From Mycobacterium sp. 852002-51971_SCH5477799-a (GTDB taxonomy: Bacteria > Actinomycetota > Actinomycetes > Mycobacteriales > Mycobacteriaceae), in contig NZ_LZIF01000113.1 in the NCBI RefSeq assembly GCF_001667145.1, positions 87,299 to 151,298 of the forward strand: a stretch of DNA of 64,000 nucleotides, in the 5' to 3' direction. Shown here one piece after another: positions 40,253-47,741 of the stretch. Position 1 is the stretch's first letter. Each line of letters begins with the position of its first letter. The position numbers and the translations under genes were made by a program. Under the pieces are notes generated by a model. That model worked only from the letters and a program-made list of their open reading frames with translations. It was not told the origin of the DNA and searched no databases.

Positions 40253-42129
40253 CCACGCCGCAGCATCTGTCCGACCGCTACGAACTGGGCGAAATCCTCG
40301 GTTTCGGGGGTATGTCCGAGGTTCATCTGGCCCGTGATGTCCGATTGCACCGCGACGTCGCGGTCAAGGTGCTGCGCGCGGATCTGGCCCGCGACCCTAG
40401 CTTTTACCTTCGCTTCCGGCGCGAGGCGCAAAACGCCGCCGCGCTGAATCACCCGTCCATCGTTGCCGTCTACGACACCGGCGAGGCCGAGACGCCCACC
40501 GGGCCGCTGCCCTACATCGTCATGGAGTACGTCGACGGCGTCACCCTGCGCGACGTCGTGCACACCGACGGCCCCCTGCCGCCGCGCCGGGCCATCGAGA
40601 TCATCGCCGACGCATGCCAGGCGCTGAACTTCAGCCATCAGAACGGCATCATCCATCGCGACGTCAAGCCGGCCAACATCATGATCAGCAACACGAATGC
40701 GGTCAAGGTGATGGACTTCGGCATCGCCCGCGCGATCGCGGACAGCGGCAACAGCGTCACCCAGACCGCCGCGGTGATCGGAACCGCGCAGTACCTCTCT
40801 CCCGAGCAGGCTCGCGGTGACGCCGTCGATGCTCGTTCCGATGTATATTCATTGGGCTGCGTTCTCTACGAAATCCTTACGGGCGAACCACCTTTCACCG
40901 GCGACTCGCCGGTGGCCGTTGCCTATCAACATGTTCGGGAAGACCCGGTGGCGCCATCGCAGCGGCACGAAGGCATCTCCGCCGACCTCGACGCCGTGGT
41001 GCTCAAGGCGTTGGCCAAGAATCCCGACAACCGTTATCAGACCGCGGCGGAGATGCGTGCAGACCTGATTCGGGTGCACAACGGGGACAGGCCCGAGGCG
41101 CCCAAGGTACTCACCGACGCCGACCGGAGCTCGCTCCTGTCGGCCAATGTGGGGAACTCCGGGCCGTCACGGACCGACCCGCTGCCCCGTCAGGTCCTCG
41201 CCGACGCGGGCGAGGACCGCAGCGTCGGTTCGGTCGGCCGCTGGATAGTCGCCGTGGCGGCGCTCGCGGTGCTGACGATCGTTGTCGTCATTGCTTTCAA
41301 CACCTTTGGCGGCAATGCCCGTGATGTGCAGGTGCCCGACGTGCGCGGACAGGTGTCCGCCGATGCCATCGCGGCGCTGCAGAATCGCGGCTTCAAGACC
41401 CGCACTCTGCAGAAGCCGGATTCGACGATCCCGCCCGACCATGTCATCGGTACCGATCCGGGCGCTAACGCGTCGGTCAATGCGGGCGATGAGATCACCA
41501 TCAACGTTTCCACCGGGCCCGAACAGCGTGAGGTGCCCGACGTTTCGTCGCTGAGTTATTCCGACGCGGTCAGCAAGCTGAAAGCCGCCGGCTTCAGCAA
41601 GTTCAAGCAGGCCAACTCCCCGTCGACCCCCGAACTGCTGGGCAAGGTGATCGGGACCAACCCGCCGGCCAATCAGACGTCGGCGATCACCAACGTCGTC
41701 ACCCTCATCGTCGGCTCCGGGCCGGAGACCAAGCAGGTTCCCGATATCGCGGGCCAAACCGTCGACATCGCGCAGAAGAACCTAGCCGTCTACGGCTTCA
41801 GCAAGGTCACCCAGGTGCAGGTGGACAGCACCCGCCCGGCCGGTGAGGTGATCGGGACCAATCCGCCCAAGGGGCAGATGGTTCCGGTGGACTCGGTGAT
41901 CGAGTTGCAGGTGTCCAAGGGCAATCAGTTCATCATGCCCGACCTGTCCGGCATGTTCTGGACCGACGCCGAACCGCGGCTACGCGCGTTGGGCTGGACG
42001 GGCATCCTGGACAAGGGCGCCGACGTCGACGCGGGCGGCGCCCAATCCCATCGGGTGGTCTATCAGAACCCGCCCGTCGGCTCCGGGGTCAACCGCGACG
42101 GCATCATCACGCTGAAGTTCGGTCAGTAA
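40249..42129 (+). CDS. pknB: PASTA-domain serine/threonine protein kinase PknB
   Basis: A 626-residue receptor kinase. Kinase domain about residues 8-275: GFGGMSEVHLA, VAVKVLRADLA, HRDVKPANIM, DFGIARA, an activation loop with two Thr-containing turns and SPEQARG. A membrane helix near residues 330-352 (WIVAVAALAVLTIVVVIAF) leads to four external PASTA repeats, each beginning near VPDV, VPDV, VPDI and MPDL. PASTA domains bind muropeptides or lipid II and send kinase signals to cell-wall synthesis. ATG 40249 overlaps the pknA stop by four bases. The 3' end overlaps the convergent trpG gene by 23 bases. Confidence 0.97.
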   Translation: MTTPQHLSDRYELGEILGFGGMSEVHLARDVRLHRDVAVKVLRADLARDPSFYLRFRREAQNAAALNHPSIVAVYDTGEAETPTGPLPYIVMEYVDGVTLRDVVHTDGPLPPRRAIEIIADACQALNFSHQNGIIHRDVKPANIMISNTNAVKVMDFGIARAIADSGNSVTQTAAVIGTAQYLSPEQARGDAVDARSDVYSLGCVLYEILTGEPPFTGDSPVAVAYQHVREDPVAPSQRHEGISADLDAVVLKALAKNPDNRYQTAAEMRADLIRVHNGDRPEAPKVLTDADRSSLLSANVGNSGPSRTDPLPRQVLADAGEDRSVGSVGRWIVAVAALAVLTIVVVIAFNTFGGNARDVQVPDVRGQVSADAIAALQNRGFKTRTLQKPDSTIPPDHVIGTDPGANASVNAGDEITINVSTGPEQREVPDVSSLSYSDAVSKLKAAGFSKFKQANSPSTPELLGKVIGTNPPANQTSAITNVVTLIVGSGPETKQVPDIAGQTVDIAQKNLAVYGFSKVTQVQVDSTRPAGEVIGTNPPKGQMVPVDSVIELQVSKGNQFIMPDLSGMFWTDAEPRLRALGWTGILDKGADVDAGGAQSHRVVYQNPPVGSGVNRDGIITLKFGQ

Positions 42130-42793
42130 CCGTCGGGTCGGCCGGAAAATACGGCCGCACCGCGGCGTGCACGTCATTCTCGAGCCGGCGCACCAACGTG
42201 TCGTTGCGCTCCCACCCGCAATCGGCGAGCCAGTTCGCCAGCATTCGATGGCCGCCCTCGGTCAGGATGGACTCCGGGTGGAACTGGACGCCGTGAATCG
42301 GGAGTTCGGTGTGGCGCACGCCCATGATCACACCACTTCGGGTTTGGGCGGTGACCTGAAGCACCGGCGGCAGCGACTCGGGCAGAATGGTCAGCGAATG
42401 ATAGCGAGTCGCGGTGAAGGGGTCTGGAAGTCCTTGCAGCACACCGGTATTGCTGTGGTGGACGCTGCTGGTCTTGCCGTGCAGCAATTCGGGGGCGCGG
42501 TCGACGGTCGCACCGAATGCGACACCGATGGCCTGGTGGCCCAGGCAGACCCCGAGCAGCGGAGTCCGCTCGGCGGCGCACGCCCGGACCATCGGAATGG
42601 ACGCGCCCGCGCGCTCCGGGGTACCCGGCCCCGGACTGAGCAGCACGCCGTCGAACTGACGGGCCACTGCGGCCTCGTCGGACAGGCGGGTGTCGTCATT
42701 GCGCCAGACTTCAGCGTCCACACCCAGCTGGCCGAGGTACTGCACCAGGTTGAACACGAAGCTGTCGTAGTTGTCGACGACCAGGATTCGCAT
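42107..42793 (-). CDS. trpG: Anthranilate/aminodeoxychorismate synthase glutamine amidotransferase subunit
   Basis: A 228-residue class I glutamine amidotransferase. DNYDSFVFNLVQYL is the family opening; the oxyanion strand is LLSPGPGTPERAG; the nucleophile Cys is in LGVCLGHQAIG; the catalytic His and Glu are in HGVQFHPES near residue 175. It supplies ammonia from glutamine to the chorismate-binding subunit for anthranilate or p-aminobenzoate synthesis; that partner is not in this window. Annotated trpG (Rv0013) in M. tuberculosis. A TAACCT hexamer six bases before the ATG suggests a leaderless mRNA. Its 3' end overlaps pknB tail to tail. Confidence 0.93.
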   Translation of the reverse strand: MRILVVDNYDSFVFNLVQYLGQLGVDAEVWRNDDTRLSDEAAVARQFDGVLLSPGPGTPERAGASIPMVRACAAERTPLLGVCLGHQAIGVAFGATVDRAPELLHGKTSSVHHSNTGVLQGLPDPFTATRYHSLTILPESLPPVLQVTAQTRSGVIMGVRHTELPIHGVQFHPESILTEGGHRMLANWLADCGWERNDTLVRRLENDVHAAVRPYFPADPTVTDRTSA

Positions 42794-42799
42794 CGTGCC

Positions 42800-42805
42800 A
42801 GGTTA
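42800..42805 (-). promoter_or_regulatory. -10 hexamer TAACCT for trpG
   Basis: On the minus strand TAACCT, six bases and the trpG ATG at 42793. Leaderless type; it lies in the 48-base gap after the DUF881 gene, so trpG can be expressed on its own. Confidence 0.4.
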
Positions 42806-42841
42806 CCGTCCGACGGCCGTGGCGATGCCGGTCAGTAGGCG

Positions 42842-43585
42842 TCAGTAAGCGATCGGGCCGTTGGCCTGCGCGAAATGCAGCCGCTCGGGTTCGGAATGGC
42901 CGACGACCTGCACGTCGGACTTGACCTCTTCTTGGTAGCCCAGGCCGAAGCGGACGACGTACTGCTTGTACAGGACCACCAAGGGAGCGGCGGCGAGGGC
43001 GGCTTGCATGGCGTTGGCGTTGCCGATCGCGGTGATCGAGTACGGCGGGCTGTAGGTGCGGCCGTTGAGCAGCAGGGTGTTGCCGACGCAGCGCGGGACC
43101 GACGTCGCGATGATCCGCTGATCCTGCATCTGGATCGCCTCAGCGCCGGCGCTCCACAACGCATTGAGCACCGCTTGAATGTCTTGCTGATGCACCACCA
43201 GGTCGTCGGGGGATGCGTCGCGCGGGAACCTGCCGTTGGCGTCGCGCTGCGCATCCGCGAGAGTGACCACCAGGCCCGGCCCGTGGACCGGGCTCATCCC
43301 CGCCTCGCCGGCCAGCTGGGCGGAGCGCCGCAGCATCGCGGCGAGCGCGGCATCCGAGGACCGCCCGTGCGCGGCGTCGATCTTGCCCGCCAGCGCCTCG
43401 CGCTGGGCGTTCAGCCGATTCACCGAAGACTGGGTTTCGCGGACCAGGTCCACCAGCCGCGGGGCGTCGCTGCGGCGGATTTCGGCGCCGCCGGAGACTC
43501 CGTGGGTAGCGGCGAGCAGCAGCCCGGCCAGCAGACAGACGACCGGGACGCCAAAGCGCCATGGCGACCGGCGCGTCTGAGTCAT
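42842..43585 (-). CDS. DUF881 family membrane-anchored protein (Rv0012-like)
   Basis: A 247-residue protein with an N-terminal membrane helix (RFGVPVVCLLAGLLLAATHGV, residues about 11-31). A coiled-coil-like segment (LVDLVRETQSSVNRLNAQREALAGKI) and an extracellular alpha/beta domain follow (GPGLVVTLADAQRD, QQDIQAVLNALWSAGAEAIQMQDQRI). This is the DUF881 family, common beside division genes in Gram-positive bacteria, where a role at the septum has been proposed. ATG 43585 (MTQTRRSPWR) is preferred over the upstream ATG 43654; it has GGAGA nine bases upstream. It is divergent from crgA. Confidence 0.88.
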   Translation of the reverse strand: MTQTRRSPWRFGVPVVCLLAGLLLAATHGVSGGAEIRRSDAPRLVDLVRETQSSVNRLNAQREALAGKIDAAHGRSSDAALAAMLRRSAQLAGEAGMSPVHGPGLVVTLADAQRDANGRFPRDASPDDLVVHQQDIQAVLNALWSAGAEAIQMQDQRIIATSVPRCVGNTLLLNGRTYSPPYSITAIGNANAMQAALAAAPLVVLYKQYVVRFGLGYQEEVKSDVQVVGHSEPERLHFAQANGPIAY

Positions 43586-43713
43586 CGCGTCTCCATTCCT
43601 GGTCACCGTGCCGGGTGAGTTAGTCTCGTAGCCAAGCCATGGGTGCAGTTGCACTGCTCATCGTTGCACCCCGTACCGCTCACCGTGTCGTTGAGTTGAT
43701 CCGCGAGGTAATC

Positions 43714-43995
43714 ATGCCCAAGTCCAAGGTCCGCAAGAAGAACGACTTCGCCGTCAGCGCGGTCAGCCGCACCCCCGTGAAAGTCAAGGTCGGACCATCG
43801 AGCGTCTGGTTCGTCGCGCTGTTCATCGGCCTCATGTTGATCGGTCTGGTTTGGTTGATGGTGTTCCAGTTGGCCGCGGTCGGGAGCAACGCGCCGACGG
43901 CCCTGAACTGGATGGCGCAATTGGGCCCGTGGAACTACGCCATCGCGTTCGCTTTCATGATCACCGGCTTGTTGCTCACGATGCGCTGGCACTGA
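43714..43995 (+). CDS. crgA: Cell division protein CrgA
   Basis: A 93-residue protein with a basic N-terminal cytoplasmic part (MPKSKVRKKNDFAV) and two membrane helices (residues about 30-52 and 70-90), exactly the length of Rv0011c. CrgA helps assemble the divisome, binding FtsQ, FtsI/PbpB and CwsA and stabilising FtsI at the septum. The frame opens at 43639, but ATG 43714 (MPKSKVRKK) is the conserved start with GCGAGG upstream. CwsA, its reported partner, is encoded 1.3 kb downstream. Confidence 0.95.
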   Translation: MPKSKVRKKNDFAVSAVSRTPVKVKVGPSSVWFVALFIGLMLIGLVWLMVFQLAAVGSNAPTALNWMAQLGPWNYAIAFAFMITGLLLTMRWH

Positions 43996-44066
43996 CCAGG
44001 ACTGTCGGCGTAATGAATTCATTTTTGGTCTGATTGACCACTGCGTCAGCAACTTTCCAGCCACCC

Positions 44067-44084
44067 AATCACACGCGTGTGATT
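44067..44084. promoter_or_regulatory. Perfect 18-base palindrome upstream of the Rv0010c-like gene
   Basis: AATCACACGCGTGTGATT is fully self-complementary, lies 66 bases before the ATG at 44151 and looks like a dimeric regulator site. Which protein binds is unknown. Confidence 0.6.
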
Positions 44085-44115
44085 TATCCCCACTGTTGAT
44101 AGCTGATGTGGATAA
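44084..44115. promoter_or_regulatory. Pair of DnaA-box-like 9-mers in inverted orientation
   Basis: TGTGGATAA at 44107-44115 is the reverse complement of the consensus DnaA box TTATCCACA. TTATCCCCA at 44084-44092 differs from it by one base and points the other way. The region is close to the expected replication origin but is not the dnaA-dnaN origin itself. DnaA binding is inferred. Confidence 0.45.
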
Positions 44116-44150
44116 CTGCATAGGCCGTGGTGGGAGGGGTTGAGGAGCGC

Positions 44151-44576
44151 ATGCAGCAAACACGATGGGAGCCGCACGCGGCCGGAATCGCTGGTTGTGG
44201 AGCCGCGGGCGTTTTGATGGCTATCGCCGCTGTGACCGTGGTCACAGATCCGCCCGGGCGGATTCTCGCGGGCGTTGCCGCGGCGGGCCTGATCTTGTTT
44301 GCCGGCGTGTCTTGGCACGCGCGCCCCAAGCTGGCAATCACGCCCGGCGGCCTGATGCTGCGCGGTTGGTTTCGGACGCAGGTATTGCAGCATTCAGACA
44401 TCAAGATCATCCGCGTCATCGAGTTCCGCCGCTATGGACGAAAGGTGCGGTTACTCGAGGTCGAGACGGCCGACGGCGACCTGGTGCTGTTCTCCCGCTG
44501 GGACCTGGGGACAGAGCCGGTAGGGGTGCTCGACGCGCTCACCGCAGCCGGCTACGCGGGCCGCCCGCCGGGCTGA
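44151..44576 (+). CDS. Small membrane protein with PH-like domain (Rv0010c-like)
   Basis: A 141-residue protein. Two adjacent membrane segments (residues about 10-30 and 36-54) are followed by a beta-rich cytoplasmic domain (PKLAITPGGLMLRGWFRTQVLQHSDIKIIRVIEFRRYGRKV). That domain resembles the bacterial PH fold of Rv0010c and related conserved membrane proteins. Function unknown; a place in the crgA-cwsA division neighbourhood suggests an envelope role. ATG 44151 follows GAGGAG and gives the expected 141 residues; the open frame starts eight codons earlier. Upstream lie an 18-base palindrome and a DnaA-like box. Confidence 0.82.
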   Translation: MQQTRWEPHAAGIAGCGAAGVLMAIAAVTVVTDPPGRILAGVAAAGLILFAGVSWHARPKLAITPGGLMLRGWFRTQVLQHSDIKIIRVIEFRRYGRKVRLLEVETADGDLVLFSRWDLGTEPVGVLDALTAAGYAGRPPG

Positions 44577-44600
44577 GGCGCCCAGACCGACCGGACGGAC

Positions 44601-45149
44601 TCAGGAAATGGTGATCGACTCGATGACGACCGCCTCAGTGGGGCGGTCGTTGCCGTCGGTGCCGGTCGTCGCGATCGCATCGACGACCTTCTGCGACTCG
44701 GGGTCGGTCACTTCACCGAAGATCGTGTGGCGCCGGTTCAGGTGCGGGGTTTGGCCCACCGTGATGAAGAACTGCGAGCCGTTGGTGCCCGGGCCGGCGT
44801 TCGCCATCGCGAGCAAGTAGGGCTTGTCGAATTGCAGTTCGGGGTGGAACTCATCGGCGAACTTGTAGCCCGGGCCGCCGCGACCGGTTCCGGTCGGGTC
44901 GCCGCCCTGAATCATGAACCCCCGGATCACCCTGTGGAAGACCGCGCCGTCGTAAAAGGGCCCGGAGGAGCCTCCCGATGCATTCTGCGTCGAGTACTCC
45001 TTGGTGCCCTGCGCCAGGCCGACGAAGTTGGCGACGGTCTTGGGCGCGTGGTTTCCGAAGAGGGCGACCTTGATGTCGCCGCGGTTGGTGTGGAGCGTGG
45101 CGGTAGCAGTCTGAAAGGGGCTGTTGGTCACGGCATGAGAGTCTGCCAC
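44601..45149 (-). CDS. ppiA: Cyclophilin-type peptidyl-prolyl cis-trans isomerase A
   Basis: A 182-residue single-domain cyclophilin, length as in Rv0009. The active-site stretch is FHRVIRGFMIQGGDPTGTGRGGPGY, with the catalytic Arg in FHRV and the FMIQGGD core; FDKPYLLAMANAGPGTNGSQFFI and HTIFGEV complete the fold. It speeds cis-trans isomerisation of prolyl bonds in folding proteins. No signal peptide, though the M. tuberculosis protein is found outside cells. The start is a GTG at 45149. It converges on the Rv0010c-like gene and is divergent from cwsA. Confidence 0.96.
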   Translation of the reverse strand: MADSHAVTNSPFQTATATLHTNRGDIKVALFGNHAPKTVANFVGLAQGTKEYSTQNASGGSSGPFYDGAVFHRVIRGFMIQGGDPTGTGRGGPGYKFADEFHPELQFDKPYLLAMANAGPGTNGSQFFITVGQTPHLNRRHTIFGEVTDPESQKVVDAIATTGTDGNDRPTEAVVIESITIS

Positions 45150-45312
45150 TACGGGCGGGCCTCGCCGCAGGCGGTGTCACCCAAGGGCGAGCACGCGCAA
45201 AACGCGGTCAGCGCACACCGCGGACGCCTACGTCCCTATGCTGGCAGTCTGTTCGGATACTTTCCCGGACCGGCTTCCAGCAGGCTCCATCAGCGGGACA
45301 GAAAGGCGACAG

Positions 45313-45747
45313 ATGACGGCGAAGATGGATTCGCGGCTGACACCGCGGCAGCGACTGGCCCGCGGCCTGACCTACTCGGCGCAGGGACCGGTTGACGTCA
45401 CCCGCGGAGTTGTCGGCCTGAGCGTTCAGTCCGCGCAGTCGGCCGCCTCGCAGTTGCGTCGCCGCTACCAAGAGGGGCGGCTGGCCCGTGACCTCGCCGC
45501 GGCCCAAGAGATCCTGGCCCAAGAGCTGGCCGCCGCGCAGGAAGTGGTCACGAGCCTGCCCCAAGCGCTGCAGGAGGCACGCCGCGCGCAGCGTCGCGGC
45601 AAGCGTCCGTTGGTCTTAGCGGGGGTCGCCGCCGCGGTCCTCGTCGGGGGCGCCGCGGCGTTCAGCCTCGTCCGGCGCTCCGTGCGGGCGAAGCCTCAAG
45701 AGCCGCAATCGCGGCCGCCCAGCGTCGACGTGCAGCCGCGTCCCTAG
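45313..45747 (+). CDS. cwsA: Cell wall synthesis and cell shape protein CwsA
   Basis: A 144-residue protein. The N-terminal part (RLTPRQRLARGLTYSAQGPVDVTRGV) and a helical middle rich in Ala and Gln (AAAQEILAQELAAAQEVV) are followed by one membrane helix near the C terminus (LVLAGVAAAVLVGGAAAFSLV) and a Pro-rich end. This is the layout of CwsA (Rv0008c), which interacts with CrgA and the pole protein Wag31 to keep cell shape and peptidoglycan synthesis in order. The frame is open from 45238, but ATG 45313 follows GAAAGG at the right distance. In M. tuberculosis tRNA genes and gyrA come next; here an accessory region does. Confidence 0.9.
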   Translation: MTAKMDSRLTPRQRLARGLTYSAQGPVDVTRGVVGLSVQSAQSAASQLRRRYQEGRLARDLAAAQEILAQELAAAQEVVTSLPQALQEARRAQRRGKRPLVLAGVAAAVLVGGAAAFSLVRRSVRAKPQEPQSRPPSVDVQPRP

Positions 45748-45748
45748 G

Positions 45749-46963
45749 TCACCGCACGAGCAACCGCACCCGTTCGCGGCGCCGGACCAGAATGCTCGGC
45801 AGCCATTGTCCGACGTCCGCCGCGTCGATCCATGTAGTGCGCTCGAGCAGCATGCGTAACACGATGCTGGCTTCCAACCGGGCCAGTGCGGCCCCAACGC
45901 AGAAGTGCACGCCCTTGCCGAAACTCACGTGACTCTTGGCGGCGGTGCGGTTGAGCCGAAATTCGTTGGGAGCCTCGAAGTGCGCGGGGTCGCGGTTGGC
46001 CGCTCCCCACATCAGCAGCAGGTGAGAGTTGGCCGGCACCTCGACCCCACCTAGCGTGGTGTCACGCCATACGTGGCGGTAATGACCGCGAAACGGCGGC
46101 TCGAAGCGCAGCGTCTCCTCGATGAAACTACTTAGTAACTCCGGGTTTTCGCGAAGCTGCTGCTGGATCGCGGGCCGATCGGTGAGGATCCAGGCCGCGC
46201 TGCCCAGCAGCGACGCCGTCGATTCTCCCGCGGCACTGAAGAGGGTGAGCATGATCTCGAGCGCCGGCAGCTGTGCGAGGTCACCCGAGGCGCAGCGAGC
46301 CGCCAAATCGGCGATCAGACCGTCTTCACCGTTGTCGCTTGCCTTTTCGAAGTGCTCGAGGACATAGCCGGAGAGTTCCATTGCCGCGGCTCCGGCCGCG
46401 GCGAGCTGGTCGGGTGTGACGATCCCGTCCAGCAGCGTGATGGTGGCGTAGCCGAGCCGAATGAGCCTGTCGACGTCGTCGTCGGGCAGACCCAGCAGCT
46501 TGCAGACCACCATCATCGGCAGCCGGTTGGCGATGGTGCTCATCCATTCGATGTGACCGTCGCGGAGGTTCTCTTCCCAGAGACGGTCCGCGGTCTGGGC
46601 GGCGAATTCTTCAATGATCCGAACACGTTTGGCCGACAAGTGGGGTAGCAGGAGCTTCCGGTGCATCGTATGGACCGGATCGTCCGCCGTGGCCAACGCG
46701 TGGGCAGGGCCTCCCGGTGGCCTCATGTCGAGCGGGGTGACGGAGCCGTCGTCGTGGAAGACCACGGTGGCGGTGAGATTCGAGGAGAAATCTTCGACGC
46801 GGTCGACTGCCTCGAGTACGGCGTCCCAACCGCATACCGCGTAGAACATGGAATCGCCGATGCGGTGCACCGGTGCCTCGGCACGCATGCGGTCAAACAG
46901 CGGGTAGGGATCCTGGACCGCCTGGCTGTTGAAGAATTCGATCGCACTGTCCAAGACCGCCAT
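45749..46963 (-). CDS. Cytochrome P450
   Basis: A 404-residue soluble P450. The I-helix is TLFSAAGESTAS, with the oxygen-activating A-G-x-x-T pattern; the K-helix is EETLRFEPPFRG (E-x-x-R); the haem loop is FGKGVHFCVGAALARLE with the Cys ligand near residue 350. It would oxidise a small molecule or lipid using ferredoxin from elsewhere. It has a general likeness to CYP144-type enzymes, but I do not assign a family number. The frame is open to 47068; ATG 46963 (MAVLDSAIEFF) gives normal P450 length. The stop is one base from the cwsA stop. It is divergent from a TetR gene that may control it. Confidence 0.92.
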   Translation of the reverse strand: MAVLDSAIEFFNSQAVQDPYPLFDRMRAEAPVHRIGDSMFYAVCGWDAVLEAVDRVEDFSSNLTATVVFHDDGSVTPLDMRPPGGPAHALATADDPVHTMHRKLLLPHLSAKRVRIIEEFAAQTADRLWEENLRDGHIEWMSTIANRLPMMVVCKLLGLPDDDVDRLIRLGYATITLLDGIVTPDQLAAAGAAAMELSGYVLEHFEKASDNGEDGLIADLAARCASGDLAQLPALEIMLTLFSAAGESTASLLGSAAWILTDRPAIQQQLRENPELLSSFIEETLRFEPPFRGHYRHVWRDTTLGGVEVPANSHLLLMWGAANRDPAHFEAPNEFRLNRTAAKSHVSFGKGVHFCVGAALARLEASIVLRMLLERTTWIDAADVGQWLPSILVRRRERVRLLVR

Positions 46964-47122
46964 GCGTTTCAGGCTCGGTGCAGCTTCCCCGCGGGTCAAT
47001 GGAATGCGGGAAAGTTGAGGAGCGGTCGTGATCGACGTCAAGTGCGAATTACCGCGCGGACCGGCCACCAGCAGGCGGTATGGGTGAGAAAAATCGTCAT
47101 AGATTTTTCATGCTGCGAGAAG

Positions 47123-47152
47123 TGCTTCTGTGTGCCGCAATGTGGTGAAGCA
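47123..47152. promoter_or_regulatory. Inverted repeat just upstream of the tetR gene
   Basis: TGCTTC at 47123-47128 and GAAGCA at 47147-47152 form 6-base arms with an 18-base centre, ending eight bases before the tetR ATG. A site of this size suits a TetR dimer pair. Binding is inferred. Confidence 0.35.
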
Positions 47153-47159
47153 TGGGTGC

Positions 47160-47717
47160 ATGGCGCGTGACGACTGGTTGGTGGGCCGCGACCGCCGTAG
47201 CGAAGCCGCCGAACGGATCTACACCGCGGCTACCGACATCATCGCTCGCCACGGATACGAAGGGTTCACGATCGAGGCGCTGGCAGCCCGGGTGCACTGC
47301 TCGCCCGCAACGATCTACCGGCATGCCGGCGGCAAGGCGACGATCCGCGATGCCGTCGTCGGTATTCAGGCGGCTCGCATTGTCGACGTCACACGGGAAG
47401 CCATCCAGGACCTTCGGGGCCCCGAGCGGGTCGTGACCGCCACGATCATGGCCTTGGAACGCCTGCGCTCCGATCCGCTGGCTCAACTCATGCGGTCGAT
47501 CCACGCGGCCCCGGTCAGCGATTGGGTCATCAGCTCACCCACGGTGACCACCCTGGCCGCCGAGATGCTGGGACCCGACAACGACGACCCGCTGGCGGCG
47601 CAGTGGCTGATCCACGTCTTCCTGGCGCTGTGGAGCTGGCCGCTCAAAGATCCGGCCGCTGAACGCGCCCTGGTGGAGCGCTTTCTTGCCTCGTCCTACA
47701 CGAAGCAGCGAGGCTAG
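47160..47717 (+). CDS. TetR-family transcriptional regulator
   Basis: A 185-residue TetR regulator. The helix-turn-helix, residues about 12-60, is SEAAERIYTAATDIIARHGYEGFTIEALAARVHCSPATIYRHAGGKATIRDAV. The helical C-terminal ligand domain is less conserved and ends with Trp-rich WSWPLKD. It is divergent from the cytochrome P450 gene across a short intergenic region with an inverted repeat, so P450 control is likely. ATG 47160 is preferred; a GTG at 47130 would add ten residues. It converges on the large cyclase-type regulator gene with 24 bases between. Confidence 0.9.
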   Translation: MARDDWLVGRDRRSEAAERIYTAATDIIARHGYEGFTIEALAARVHCSPATIYRHAGGKATIRDAVVGIQAARIVDVTREAIQDLRGPERVVTATIMALERLRSDPLAQLMRSIHAAPVSDWVISSPTVTTLAAEMLGPDNDDPLAAQWLIHVFLALWSWPLKDPAAERALVERFLASSYTKQRG

Positions 47718-47741
47718 AGGCGCGTGTTCGAGCCACTGCCT

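Noticed and set aside
44050..44120. The DnaA-box pair as the chromosomal origin
   Set aside because: Only two boxes are present, with no AT-rich unwinding region and no flanking dnaA or dnaN; the origin should lie beyond the gyrase genes outside this window.
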